Shown: piece by piece, positions 43,723 to 52,341 of the stretch
Layout of the letters: each line of letters begins with the position of its first letter
Numbering within the stretch: position 1 is the stretch's first letter
Assembly (NCBI RefSeq): GCF_013166605.1
Contig: NZ_JABKKF010000009.1
Coordinates: forward strand, 124,001-188,000
From: Xylanibacter muris
Lineage (GTDB): Bacteria > Bacteroidota > Bacteroidia > Bacteroidales > Bacteroidaceae
Direction of reading: 5' to 3'
Length of the DNA stretch: 64,000 nucleotides
Made by a program: the position numbers and the translations under genes
Notes under the pieces: generated by a model
What the model saw: the letters and a program-made list of their open reading frames with translations, nothing else
Database searches by the model: none
Told to the model about the DNA's origin: nothing

Positions 43723-44469
43723 TTACATGTTCATTCCACCGTCAACCTGGATGACTTGTCCGGTGATGTAGCTTGACATTTCCGATCCGAGGAATACAGC
43801 GCAGTTTGCAATGTCGTCCACGTTTCCACCGCGGCGGAGAGGAATCTTGTTTGTCCATTCCTTGCGGATGTCATCCGGCAGAGCCTGTGTCATGGCTGTG
43901 TCGATGAAGCCTGGTGCTATGGCGTTTGCACGTATTCCCTTGGGTCCCATTTCCTGTCCTACGCTTTTTGCCAGTGCTATAAGACCGGCCTTGGATGCCG
44001 CGTAGTTTGCCTGGCCTGCATTGCCGTGTACTCCGACTACCGATGCCATGTTGATAATAGAGCCTTTGCGCTGGCGCATCATCACCGGTATGCAGGCGTG
44101 GATGAAGTTGAACGCACTTTTGAGGTTCACTGCGATTACTGCGTCCCACTGTGCCTCTGTCATGCGGAGCATAAGACCGTCTTTTGTTATGCCGGCATTG
44201 TTAACGAGAATGTCAATCGAACCAAACTCTTCCTTTACCTGCTTTACCACTTCCTCAGTCTGGGCGAAGTCAGCAGCGTTGCTGGCATATCCTTTGGCCT
44301 TGACACCTTTCGCAGCTATCTCTGCTTCTGTTGCCTTGCCGTTTTCGTCGATTACGAGGTCTGTGAATGCGATGTTTGCACCTTCTTCTGCAAACTTCAG
44401 TGCGATAGCTTTGCCGATACCGCGTGCAGCTCCTGTGATGAGGGCTGTCTTACCTGATAATAATCCCAT
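43723..44469 (-). CDS. fabG: 3-oxoacyl-[acyl-carrier-protein] reductase
   Basis: NADPH-dependent reduction of 3-oxoacyl-ACP in fatty-acid elongation. The 248 residues show the short-chain dehydrogenase motifs TGAARGIGKA (near 12-21), NNAG (near 90-93), the catalytic Ser in INMASVVG (near 139-146), YAASKAG (Tyr/Lys near 156-162) and the C-terminal SSYITGQVIQVDGG typical of FabG. The length is exactly in the family range. It lies 83 bases downstream of a TetR-type regulator on the same strand, and may be cotranscribed with it. Confidence 0.95.
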   Translation of the reverse strand: MGLLSGKTALITGAARGIGKAIALKFAEEGANIAFTDLVIDENGKATEAEIAAKGVKAKGYASNAADFAQTEEVVKQVKEEFGSIDILVNNAGITKDGLMLRMTEAQWDAVIAVNLKSAFNFIHACIPVMMRQRKGSIINMASVVGVHGNAGQANYAASKAGLIALAKSVGQEMGPKGIRANAIAPGFIDTAMTQALPDDIRKEWTNKIPLRRGGNVDDIANCAVFLGSEMSSYITGQVIQVDGGMNM

Positions 44470-44552
44470 TTTTTCTTATTTATATAAGTTCGTTAAAATG
44501 TTGTTCCGTTAATTTGTTCTTCTGGCTATATATGTAGTGTTTGTTTTTCGAC

Positions 44553-45146
44553 TTATTTCTCGCTGCTTTTCCCCAATGCTCCGTATACTACTTTTGCCAC
44601 AAGCGGCTTGCTCATCTCTTCGGTAAGCCCGTGGCCTATTCTTCCGTATATGTATGGGACTTCAAGCCCTTTTATGCAGTAATGGGTTATGTCTGCCACG
44701 AGCTCTACATTTTCGATGTCAAACTCTCCCTCGGCCTTGCCTTCCGCATAAACTTTCCTGAACAGTTCAATCTCATCCTCATCGAAATTCTTTCTGACTT
44801 TTTCCACCATCCATATATTGCGGAAAAATTCCGCACGCAAGTTGCCGTTGCGTACCACGGTCTCTTTAATCATGCTCAGGTGGGTGTATATCAGTTCTAT
44901 GATCTTATCCTGCGGACGTATGCGCTTTTCCGCCACTTCGTCAAGTTTGTCAGAAAGACGTTCCAATTCTGATTCAATGACAGCATAATAAACCTCTTCC
45001 TTGCTTTTAAAATAGGTATAAAGCGTCCGCCTCCCTTTGCCGGAAGCTGTGGCAATATCGTTCATTGTCGTATTCTCCAAACCGTTTTTCGCAAAAAGCT
45101 GTCGTGCTACGTCAACAATTCTTTGTCTTGTCTTTGATATTGACAT
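44553..45146 (-). CDS. TetR/AcrR-family transcriptional regulator
   Basis: A 197-residue repressor-type protein. The N-terminal helix-turn-helix is plain (VDVARQLFAKNGLENTTMND then GKGRRTLYTYFKSKEEVYYAVI, residues 12-57) and the rest is an all-helical ligand-binding domain. It has a consensus promoter 54 bases upstream and precedes fabG, so it may sense a lipid-related ligand and regulate fatty-acid synthesis; that part is inference from position. Confidence 0.92.
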   Translation of the reverse strand: MSISKTRQRIVDVARQLFAKNGLENTTMNDIATASGKGRRTLYTYFKSKEEVYYAVIESELERLSDKLDEVAEKRIRPQDKIIELIYTHLSMIKETVVRNGNLRAEFFRNIWMVEKVRKNFDEDEIELFRKVYAEGKAEGEFDIENVELVADITHYCIKGLEVPYIYGRIGHGLTEEMSKPLVAKVVYGALGKSSEK

Positions 45147-45199
45147 TGCTTTATCTCCTATAGTCGTTTATTATAATTGCACATTGGTAATTCTGTGTG

Positions 45200-45231
45200 C
45201 AAAATTATAAATTAAATTTTGGATTGGCAAA
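45200..45231 (-). promoter_or_regulatory. Promoter of the tetR-fabG unit
   Basis: On the minus strand TTTG (45231-45228), 20 nt, then TAATTTTG (45207-45200): an exact consensus match. The 380 bases beyond it (45232-45614) show no gene or clear structure. Confidence 0.75.
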
Positions 45232-45614
45232 TAATTAACAGAGAATTTTTTCTTGTCCGTGTGATTTCTTGTCGTGTGTGTCAGACGGTTAGCGTATGAA
45301 AATATGTGATGAAGAGGTGTGATTGTTCTTGATATTTGTATTTGTAGGGAAGTTTTTGTCAATATCCGTCAACACCATTTGATAAGGGTGTTTTTGAGTC
45401 AGGATGCAAGTTTACAGGATTGTTCTTAGATATTACAGTAAGACTAATTCTAAATCCAATGACCGATTTTGGGTAAACGATATTGCAGATATTCATTTGC
45501 ATTCGATATAGTATGATATTATTCTTATATATGCTTTATGTTTGGGTGAAGTGTTTGTAAATGGAGTCTAAAATGTACTGTTTTGAGAAAAAACAAGAAA
45601 AATATGGAGAATTA

Positions 45615-45646
45615 TTTGGTATTTTCATGTTTATGTAGTACCTTTG
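45615..45646 (+). promoter_or_regulatory. Promoter of the initiator tRNA
   Basis: TTTG (45615-45618), 20 nt, TACCTTTG (45639-45646): exact Bacteroidota consensus, about 23 bases before the tRNA. Confidence 0.8.
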
Positions 45647-45669
45647 CACTCGCAAAACAGAAATAATAT

Positions 45670-45742
45670 CGCGGAGTGGAGCAGTTGGTAGCTCGCCAGG
45701 CTCATAACCTGGAGGTCGCATGTTCGAGTCCTGCCTCCGCAA
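45670..45742 (+). tRNA. Initiator tRNA-fMet (CAT)
   Basis: A 73-nt cloverleaf without encoded CCA. Acceptor 2-7 GCGGAG pairs with CTCCGC, position 1 is C opposite A72 (the unpaired end that marks bacterial initiators), and A11-T24 is in the D stem. The anticodon loop CTCATAA has CAT. The anticodon stem ends in A29-T41, G30-C40, G31-C39 rather than three G-C pairs. The T stem GCATG/CCTGC has a T52-C62 mismatch. These departures look mild; the gene has its own promoter and terminator. Confidence 0.95.
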
Positions 45743-45746
45743 CTAT

Positions 45747-45785
45747 AACGGATGATAAACTTCAAGTTTATCATCCGTTTTTCTT
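45747..45785 (+). terminator. Terminator after the initiator tRNA
   Basis: AACGGATGATAAACTT (45747-45762) pairs perfectly with AAGTTTATCATCCGTT (45764-45779) around a single base, followed by TTTTC. It begins four bases after the tRNA. Confidence 0.85.
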
Positions 45786-46187
45786 AATCAAAACCGATGT
45801 TGTTTTGTGGCGCCCGGCTGTTTTTTGGGGTCAGTAGAAAATTTAGGGTCATCGGATTTTGTCGTTTGGTGTCTCATGAGTAAAGAGTTGCTATCCATAA
45901 CATGAAGAATCTGATGTCTCCTGCACTATGGAATTGTTGTTTTTGAAAGCTTGATTGATTATTGTGTTGGGTGATTAGGAATTTTCCAAATGACATTTTA
46001 ATCAGGTATAGATGACAAATGTTCCAAAGATATGACCTTAATTATAGGGAAATGCTTATCTTTGCACGGATAATCAGTGTCTTGCCAATAAAAGACAGGG
46101 TTGATTGCATTCTATTTGCATAATACAGTCTTCATGTTCTGCATTAGAGAAATATCAGTTGTGTGAGACGTTGTCATTTTGAAAAAT
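45786..46187. other. Spacer between tRNA-fMet and the YitT-like gene
   Basis: About 400 bases without a credible gene. The only element I can name is TATCTTTG at 46057-46064, a -7 match that probably serves the YitT-like gene with a leader of about 115 bases. No attachment-site duplication of the tRNA 3' end and no integrase gene was seen, so I do not call an integrated element. Confidence 0.45.
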
Positions 46188-47099
46188 ATGAAATATAAAA
46201 TAGTGGTTTATATGAAAAGTCTGTCTGATGCATTGAAGGTCAGAAACCGACAGCAGGTTAAGGACCTTGTTTTCATAACATTAGGAATACTTAGTTATGC
46301 AGTGGGATATACGGCGTTTATCCTCCCCGAGCAAGTTGTTATGGGCGGAGTGTCGGGTATGTCAGCGTTGCTGTTCTATGCTTTCGGTTTTCCTACCGGT
46401 ATTTCTATCGCTGTGCTTAACTTTGCCATGTTGGCAATAGCAATGAAAGCTCTCAGCCGTCGTTTCATAGTACGGACGATAATAGGTGTTACGATAATGT
46501 CTGTATTTGTGAGTCTGCTACAGCCGTTTTTTGCGGCTCATCCAGTGATAACGTCGGGTGAGGATAAGTTTATGCATGTGCTTATCGGTGGTGCGATGTC
46601 GGGTGCAGGTCTTGGCATTGTGTTCTCACATAACGGTTCCACTGGTGGTACGGATATTATAATAGCTTTGCTGAACAAGTTTTTCCGTATGAGCTTCGGC
46701 CGTGCCATGCAGATGATAGACATTTGTATAATATGTTCTTCTTATCTGTTGTTTCACAGTGCTGAAACCATTGTTTACGGTGTGGCGTTTACCCTTGTGG
46801 CAAGTTATGTGTGTGACTATGTCATTAACGGAACGCGACAGACGGTACAGTTTATTATAATATCTAAGGAGTATCACAAGATTGCGGACACGATAAACAA
46901 TAAGGTTCATCGTGGAGTGACGCTTGTCGAGGGCAAGGGATGGTATTCAAAGAATGATGTGAACATACTTATTGTTATGGCCAGAAAATATGAGTCGCAG
47001 GAGGTGTTCAGTTATATAAAGCATATCGATCCTGACGCGCTTGTGTCTCAGTCTTTCTGTCAGGGTGTGTTTGGCGAGGGATTCGATGCTATAAGATAA
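46188..47099 (+). CDS. YitT-family membrane protein (DUF161/DUF2179)
   Basis: An integral membrane protein of about 303 residues from ATG 46188 (ATG 46212 is an alternative start). It has five or so membrane helices (for example ITLGILSYAVGYTAFIL, GISIAVLNFAMLAIAM, TIIGVTIMSVFVSLL, VYGVAFTLVASYVCDYV) with the family's GGVSGMSAL and GGTDIIIALL loops. A soluble C-terminal DUF2179 domain follows from about residue 220 (VQFIIISKEYHKIADTI and GVTLVEGKGWYSK). YitT proteins are widespread; their transported substrate or role is not established to my knowledge. Confidence 0.88.
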   Translation: MKYKIVVYMKSLSDALKVRNRQQVKDLVFITLGILSYAVGYTAFILPEQVVMGGVSGMSALLFYAFGFPTGISIAVLNFAMLAIAMKALSRRFIVRTIIGVTIMSVFVSLLQPFFAAHPVITSGEDKFMHVLIGGAMSGAGLGIVFSHNGSTGGTDIIIALLNKFFRMSFGRAMQMIDICIICSSYLLFHSAETIVYGVAFTLVASYVCDYVINGTRQTVQFIIISKEYHKIADTINNKVHRGVTLVEGKGWYSKNDVNILIVMARKYESQEVFSYIKHIDPDALVSQSFCQGVFGEGFDAIR

Positions 47100-47130
47100 A
47101 GAAATGGTGCGAATCCGTAAGAATACTGGA

Positions 47131-47174
47131 GAGCCATATTCTTGGTCTGTATTTTCGGGCAAGGAATATGGCTC
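47131..47174. terminator. Shared terminator between the YitT-like gene and nadE
   Basis: GAGCCATATTC (47131-47141) pairs with GAATATGGCTC (47164-47174) around a 22-nt loop. The flanking T runs are weak, so efficiency is uncertain. It lies between two converging genes. Confidence 0.6.
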
Positions 47175-47182
47175 TTCGGTTA

Positions 47183-49135
47183 TTATATGTTCCATAATGT
47201 GCCGGTGGCATCGCTTGGCATCCGCCAGTCACCGCGCGGACTGAGGCTCACGCTTCCCACTTTCGGTCCGTCAGGCATGCATGAACGTTTGAATTGTTGT
47301 GAGAAGAAGCGTCTGAAGAACGTCGACAGCCAGTGGCGGATTGTTTTCTCGTCATATTTACCGGCTTTGTCGTTTGAGCCGTCGAAGGCGCGAAGTGCCA
47401 TGAAGAGAATCTTTTCCGGACAGAAACCAAATCGTAGGAAGTTATAAAGAAAGAAGTCGTGGAGTTCGTATGGTCCTACGAGGTCTTCCGTTTTTTGTTT
47501 TATGTCTCCGTTCTCATCGGCGGGTATAAGCTCTGGACTTATCGGTGTGTCGATTATGTCGAGTAGAGTGGCGGATGATTTTTCGTCAACGAGGTTTTTG
47601 GCAAAGAAGTCAACAATATATTTTATCAGTGTTTTCGGTACTCCAGAGTTTACGGCATACATAGACATGTGGTCACCGTTGTATGTTGCCCATCCCAGGG
47701 CAAGTTCACTCAGGTCTCCTGTTCCTACAACAAGTCCGCCTGTTTGGTTGGCTACATCCATAAGTATTTGCGTGCGTTCGCGTGCCTGGCTGTTTTCGTA
47801 TGTCACATCATGGTTTTCAGGGTTGTGTCCTATGTCCTTGAAATGTTGTGTGACGCTTTCTGATATCCCGATTTCCCGTTGTGTTATTCCGAGTGAGGTC
47901 ATGAGGCTCACAGCATTGTCGTGGGTACGTCCGGTGGTGCCGAATCCCGGCATTGTAATTCCTATAATTCCTTTGCGGTCGAGTTTAAGATTGTCGAAAG
48001 CCTTTACGCATATCAGCAGGGCGAGAGTGGAGTCGAGTCCTCCGCTGATGCCTATCACGGCTGATTTACAGTGTGTGTGCGTCAGTCGTCTCATCAGTCC
48101 GAAGGTTTGTATGTTGATTGTTTCCTCACAGGATTCGCGCATGTTTTTCTCTTCTGGAATGAAAGGCAGCGGATTTATTTTCCGTGTAAGTTTGAATGCC
48201 CTGTCTTTTATTGCGTCCATTTTGACAATGCGTGCGTTGGCACGTTTGTTGGCTGTAACGGTTGTGAATGTTGAGTTGCGGCGTCGTTCGGCCCTGATTT
48301 TCTCCACGTCTATCTGTGCGGTCACAAGTTGCGGCTCGATGGAGAACCTTTTACTCTTGGCTATTGTCGTTCCGTTTTCGATCACGATGGCGTTGCCTCC
48401 GTATACAACGTCCTGGCTGCTTTCACCGAAACCGGCCGATGAGTATACATATCCGCTTATGATACGGGCACTGTGTTCTGACAGTAGTGACATGAGATAC
48501 CTGTGTTTGCCCACAAGTTCGTTTGTGGCAGACAGGTTGAATATGATATCGGCTCCGGCGAGGGCCAGATTATTGCTTGGCGGTTCGGTGGCCCATACGT
48601 CTTCACATATTTCCACTCCGAACTTCACTCCCGAAGCAGTCCTGAATACCTGTGGTTCGGAGGTTAGTCTTATTTCCTGTCCGGCAATGGTTATGGTATG
48701 CTCGCCCAACTGTTCTCTTGATGGCAGTATCTGGAGCGAGGAGTCGAACCATCGTTTTTCATAAAACTCGTCATAGTTCGGAAGATACGTCTTTACCACC
48801 ACGCCTGCAATCTTTCCGTGCTGTACTACGATGGCACTGTTATATAGCATCGCGCCTTCGTGTACGGGTATTCCGATGATGGCAATGATGTCAAGTGTGG
48901 ACGTCTGACAGAGAAGGTGTGCAAGATCCTTGCCGGCACTTTCCAATAGATGATGATTGTCAAACAGATCCTGGCAGGTGTATGATGTGACTGACAGTTC
49001 CGGGAAACATATTATCTCTACTCCTTCGGATTCTGCTTCCGACATCATCCTGCCTATCTCATTTACGTTGTAGCGTGTATCTGCCACATGCAGTGACGGT
49101 ATGGCTGCGGCTACGGTTATAAATCCGTGATTCAT
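47183..49135 (-). CDS. nadE: Glutamine-dependent NAD+ synthetase
   Basis: Converts nicotinic acid adenine dinucleotide to NAD+ using glutamine and ATP. The 650 residues combine an N-terminal nitrilase-like glutaminase domain (catalytic-type segments CFPELSVTSY near 40-49, KTYLPNYDEFYEKRW near 114-128 and GVEICEDVW near 171-179, with Cys175) and a C-terminal synthetase domain with the P-loop ISGGLDSTLAL near 359-369. The fused two-domain form is typical of Bacteroidota. It is the 3' end of a long leftward run of genes, 6 bases after the DUF2027-Smr gene. Confidence 0.96.
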   Translation of the reverse strand: MNHGFITVAAAIPSLHVADTRYNVNEIGRMMSEAESEGVEIICFPELSVTSYTCQDLFDNHHLLESAGKDLAHLLCQTSTLDIIAIIGIPVHEGAMLYNSAIVVQHGKIAGVVVKTYLPNYDEFYEKRWFDSSLQILPSREQLGEHTITIAGQEIRLTSEPQVFRTASGVKFGVEICEDVWATEPPSNNLALAGADIIFNLSATNELVGKHRYLMSLLSEHSARIISGYVYSSAGFGESSQDVVYGGNAIVIENGTTIAKSKRFSIEPQLVTAQIDVEKIRAERRRNSTFTTVTANKRANARIVKMDAIKDRAFKLTRKINPLPFIPEEKNMRESCEETINIQTFGLMRRLTHTHCKSAVIGISGGLDSTLALLICVKAFDNLKLDRKGIIGITMPGFGTTGRTHDNAVSLMTSLGITQREIGISESVTQHFKDIGHNPENHDVTYENSQARERTQILMDVANQTGGLVVGTGDLSELALGWATYNGDHMSMYAVNSGVPKTLIKYIVDFFAKNLVDEKSSATLLDIIDTPISPELIPADENGDIKQKTEDLVGPYELHDFFLYNFLRFGFCPEKILFMALRAFDGSNDKAGKYDEKTIRHWLSTFFRRFFSQQFKRSCMPDGPKVGSVSLSPRGDWRMPSDATGTLWNI

Positions 49136-49141
49136 ATTTTT

Positions 49142-50224
49142 TTACTTTATTGTCACCTGTGTCGCACCGTATCCGTATTCTTGGAATGATGCGTCCTGAT
49201 ATTGGTATTGTTTGAACTTATGTCTCAGTTCGTTGACAATGGCGTGACGGAGTATGCCTTCACCCTTGCCGTGGATAAAGATTATTTTCTTTCCTTTGTT
49301 CGATGCGTTTTCTTTCAGTGTGTTGCGGAATACATCAAGCTGGTGGTTTAGTATCTCTGTGCTGCTCATGCCCGCTGTCGTGTCGAGCAATTCATTGGCG
49401 TGCAGGTCGATCACTAACGGTGCGTTTTTGTCTTGCGGCATTTTCTTGTCCTTTCTTGCGGCAGATGTCCTGTCTGCAGAGGCTTTAGCCATCATTTCGC
49501 GTTTAAGTTCGTTTGGATCTATGACGAGTGGACGTGCTGTCTTGTCGTTCTCCACAATAGTGTATATCAGTGCATCCTGTTCAAAGAAGTCGTTTTCTCG
49601 GAATGTGTGCAGTTTGTAGAACTTCACGGGATCTATGCGGAAGTCTGCGTTTATTGCCGGTTTTGATATGAATGTTCTGTCACGTTTGTATGCGATTATC
49701 TGTATTGCGACACGGCTCATTGTGTCAAGCTTGTCACGTGTAAACTCTTCCATAAGAAGCTTTGTGTTTGGCTCCACTTCGTCTGTCAGCTTCATGTGCC
49801 ATGCGCTGCCTTCGGCTGTCATGTATACGAAGCGCATGTAATAGTTGCTGTCGTTAATGAAGTATGATTCGAACGGTGTCGTGGTCATCTCGTGAGGATT
49901 CACAGGCACGAATGCAATGTATGCGCTGAGGGCCTCACCGCCTTTGCGCTCCTCGGGAGCGGCCTTGAAGGTGATAGGCCTGTCTGCCGGGTCGTAGTCT
50001 TCGTCCTGTGTCTTTGCGGATATGCCCTTTCCTGTTTGTTTTTTTGCCTCTATGACATTTGCCGTGCTGTAGTCTTCGTTTCCTATCACTACCACATCGG
50101 TGATGGCTGTAGGTATCTGAAATCCGTCCTCGTCTTCTACAAGCACTATGTCCTTGCCTTGGAATCCTGCGACTTTTCCGCCTCCGGTTTCGCTGAGGAA
50201 TCTTACTTTATCTCCAATTTTCAT
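49142..50224 (-). CDS. DUF2027 and Smr-domain protein
   Basis: A 360-residue protein starting at ATG 50224 (MKIGDKVRFLSETGGGKVAG); an upstream in-frame ATG at 50272 adds 16 residues without support. The N-terminal part is a small beta-rich module followed by the DUF2027 domain with NPHEMTTTPFESYFINDSNYY near 130-150. The last 80 residues are an Smr domain: VIDLHANEL near 276-284 and the catalytic-type loop HGKGEGILR near 322-330. Smr domains of MutS2-like proteins nick DNA or cleave RNA, for example at stalled ribosomes. The substrate here is unknown. Confidence 0.85.
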   Translation of the reverse strand: MKIGDKVRFLSETGGGKVAGFQGKDIVLVEDEDGFQIPTAITDVVVIGNEDYSTANVIEAKKQTGKGISAKTQDEDYDPADRPITFKAAPEERKGGEALSAYIAFVPVNPHEMTTTPFESYFINDSNYYMRFVYMTAEGSAWHMKLTDEVEPNTKLLMEEFTRDKLDTMSRVAIQIIAYKRDRTFISKPAINADFRIDPVKFYKLHTFRENDFFEQDALIYTIVENDKTARPLVIDPNELKREMMAKASADRTSAARKDKKMPQDKNAPLVIDLHANELLDTTAGMSSTEILNHQLDVFRNTLKENASNKGKKIIFIHGKGEGILRHAIVNELRHKFKQYQYQDASFQEYGYGATQVTIK

Positions 50225-50352
50225 ATTTCGGTGTTGTGTATTTTGTTTTAACTTTAATATTATTTCAGGCATTTATTAATGGTATTGCCTTATTGCTTCT
50301 GGTGGCAAAGTTTTCCAATCAGTGGATTGTATTAGTTCCTGCCTTTGGATGT

Positions 50353-51570
50353 TTAAGGTATAATAAGGTTGCTGTCGCCATAGCTCAGGAAGCGGAAACC
50401 GTTTTCAAGGGCATAGTCATATATCTTACGCCAGTTGTTGCCGGTAAGTGCACTGACGAGCAGCAGGAGCGTGCTTTGTGGCTGATGAAAGTTTGTTACC
50501 AGCATTTTCACTATTCTATATTTGTATCCAGGAGCAATGATAATCTGTGTGCTCGTGTGCAGCGAACTTAATCCGTTGCGGTCGAGATAGCGGATAATGT
50601 TTTTTATCGCTTCGGTTGCCGGTATGTCATTGCCGGTCTCTTCGTACGGTTCCCATTGGTTCACATGAAGCTGCTCTTCTGTGAGATTATTGTCTGATGA
50701 GAGTTTTCGTCCGATGAAATAGAGACTCTCGAGTGTGCGTACGCTTGTTGTTCCCACTGCGATGGCACCGGCATCGTGTGCGGCCAGTCTCTCGAGTGTG
50801 TGTCTGTGTACGCAGATATATTCCGTGTGCATCTCATGATTTTCGATTTCCTCACTTTTCACTGGCTTGAATGTTCCCGCTCCGACATGTAGTGTAAGTT
50901 CTTCGCGTTCGATACCGTGTGCGTCGATATCTCTGAGCACTTTCTCTGTGAAATGAAGCCCGGCTGTAGGTGCGGCCACGCTGCCTTTTATTTTTGAATA
51001 TACTGTCTGATATGTCTGCTTGTCGCTTTCCTCGGTGGCCCTGTTGAGGTATGGAGGTATCGGCAGTTCACCGACAGCGTCAAGAATATCAGCAAAATTC
51101 ACCTTTTCATTGTTCCATTCAAATTCTATGAGGTGGCTTGTGTGTCTTTCTTCCTTGCGGGTGACTTTCAGCGTGACTTTTTGCTCTTTTATATAGAACT
51201 CACGTTCAAGCTGGCCTTCCTTCCATTTCTTCAGGTTGCCGACAATACACAGCCACGAACACTGTCCTGTGGCCTGAAACATCTGCTCATAGTCTGCTGG
51301 TGACACCGGTTCAAGAAGGAATACTTCTATTAGTGCTCCGGTTTGTTTACGGAAGTGCATGCGTGCCTGAATGACTTTTGTATTATTGAAAACCATCAGT
51401 GCTTTTCGGGGAAGATACTTGGGAAGATTATAGAAAAAATCATCCGATATTGCTCCGTGATTGTATATTAGGAGCTTTGAATGGTCGCGCTCCTTTATTG
51501 GAAATTTTGCTATACGCTCTTCCGGCAGCGGATAGTTGTAGTCGCTTATGTGTATATGTTTCGTATCCAT
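50353..51570 (-). CDS. queA: S-adenosylmethionine:tRNA ribosyltransferase-isomerase family protein
   Basis: QueA transfers the ribosyl part of SAM to preQ1-tRNA to give epoxyqueuosine. This protein has 405 residues, longer than the roughly 350 of the classical enzyme. The hallmark segments are present: FNNTKVIQARMHF near 62-74, GSVAAPTAGLHFT near 191-203, LHVGAGTFKPV near 227-237 and a C-terminal TNFHQPQSTLLLLVSAL near 357-373. I recall that Bacteroidota often carry a second, longer QueA relative, so this could be either the main enzyme or that paralogue. No other queuosine gene is in the window. Confidence 0.85.
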   Translation of the reverse strand: MDTKHIHISDYNYPLPEERIAKFPIKERDHSKLLIYNHGAISDDFFYNLPKYLPRKALMVFNNTKVIQARMHFRKQTGALIEVFLLEPVSPADYEQMFQATGQCSWLCIVGNLKKWKEGQLEREFYIKEQKVTLKVTRKEERHTSHLIEFEWNNEKVNFADILDAVGELPIPPYLNRATEESDKQTYQTVYSKIKGSVAAPTAGLHFTEKVLRDIDAHGIEREELTLHVGAGTFKPVKSEEIENHEMHTEYICVHRHTLERLAAHDAGAIAVGTTSVRTLESLYFIGRKLSSDNNLTEEQLHVNQWEPYEETGNDIPATEAIKNIIRYLDRNGLSSLHTSTQIIIAPGYKYRIVKMLVTNFHQPQSTLLLLVSALTGNNWRKIYDYALENGFRFLSYGDSNLIIP

Positions 51571-51605
51571 TGATTTGTTGTTTGTGGGTTATCAGGTAAG
51601 GGTGT

Positions 51606-52307
51606 CTATAGGACGATAAGGCATCCGCGGATTATGGAATAAATCACCGAGAAGGCGAAAACGGTTATCACTACGTCCACATCGGATTGCTGATAGCCTG
51701 TTTTGGTATATTGCGATGATACGAAATTCATGCCGGTATCAAGTTTTCTGTTTATTTTCAGATATATGGTATACACTGTAAGCGCAACGATACCTCCCCA
51801 TATAAGTCCGCACAGGATATCACCGGGATAATGTACTCCGAGGTACATTCTTGTCCAACAATTTGTAAGTGACCATATTATAAGGACCGTAGACAGTATC
51901 CTGTTTCTTACAAGCAGGCAGAAGAACAATGCGGCACTGAATGTATTGGCAGCATGAGCGGAGAAGAATCCGTATCTTCCACCGCGATAGCCGTTCACAA
52001 TGTCTATCATTAGGCCTATCTGAGGATCGTGTGTCGGCCTTGGTCTTGCCACGAAAGGCTTGACGAGTGTGTCGTCAACAGTCCCGGCAAGTATGACACA
52101 GGCTATTGCGCATGCGATTATAAGCATTATCTTCTTGAAATTCTCATTATTCTTCAATATGAGGTAGAATAATGCCGCATACATGGGAAACCATGTCGAT
52201 GCTGTGGTCAGCACTTTGGCAACACCGTCCAAAAACAGAGAGTCGCTTCCGTTTACGGCCAATAGCAGTTGCTTGTCAAATTGTATTAATGAGTCTATGT
52301 CAATCAT
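51606..52307 (-). CDS. PAP2-family membrane phosphatase
   Basis: A 233-residue membrane protein with five or six helices and the three PAP2 acid phosphatase motifs: KPFVARPRP near residues 78-86 (K-x6-RP), SAHAANTF near 108-115 (PSGH position, here FSAH), and RMYLGVHYPGD near 155-165 (R-x5-H-x3-D). It probably removes phosphate from a lipid carrier or lipid phosphate such as undecaprenyl diphosphate or phosphatidylglycerol phosphate in the periplasm. It lies 34 bases downstream of the Bat operon. Confidence 0.88.
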   Translation of the reverse strand: MIDIDSLIQFDKQLLLAVNGSDSLFLDGVAKVLTTASTWFPMYAALFYLILKNNENFKKIMLIIACAIACVILAGTVDDTLVKPFVARPRPTHDPQIGLMIDIVNGYRGGRYGFFSAHAANTFSAALFFCLLVRNRILSTVLIIWSLTNCWTRMYLGVHYPGDILCGLIWGGIVALTVYTIYLKINRKLDTGMNFVSSQYTKTGYQQSDVDVVITVFAFSVIYSIIRGCLIVL

Positions 52308-52341
52308 GGCAAGGTATTAATATACAATGATACACTCTGTG

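Noticed and set aside
45536-45742. A 68-codon leftward frame covering the initiator tRNA
   Set aside because: Its start lies in the antisense of the tRNA gene; this is a common false gene call.
45743-46187. Integrated element at the initiator tRNA
   Set aside because: I looked for a repeat of the tRNA 3' end, an integrase or cargo genes and found none in the 440 bases to the next gene or beyond.
47502-48764. A 420-codon rightward frame
   Set aside because: It lies entirely antisense to nadE, whose domains and catalytic motifs are plain; the antisense frame is open because of codon bias.
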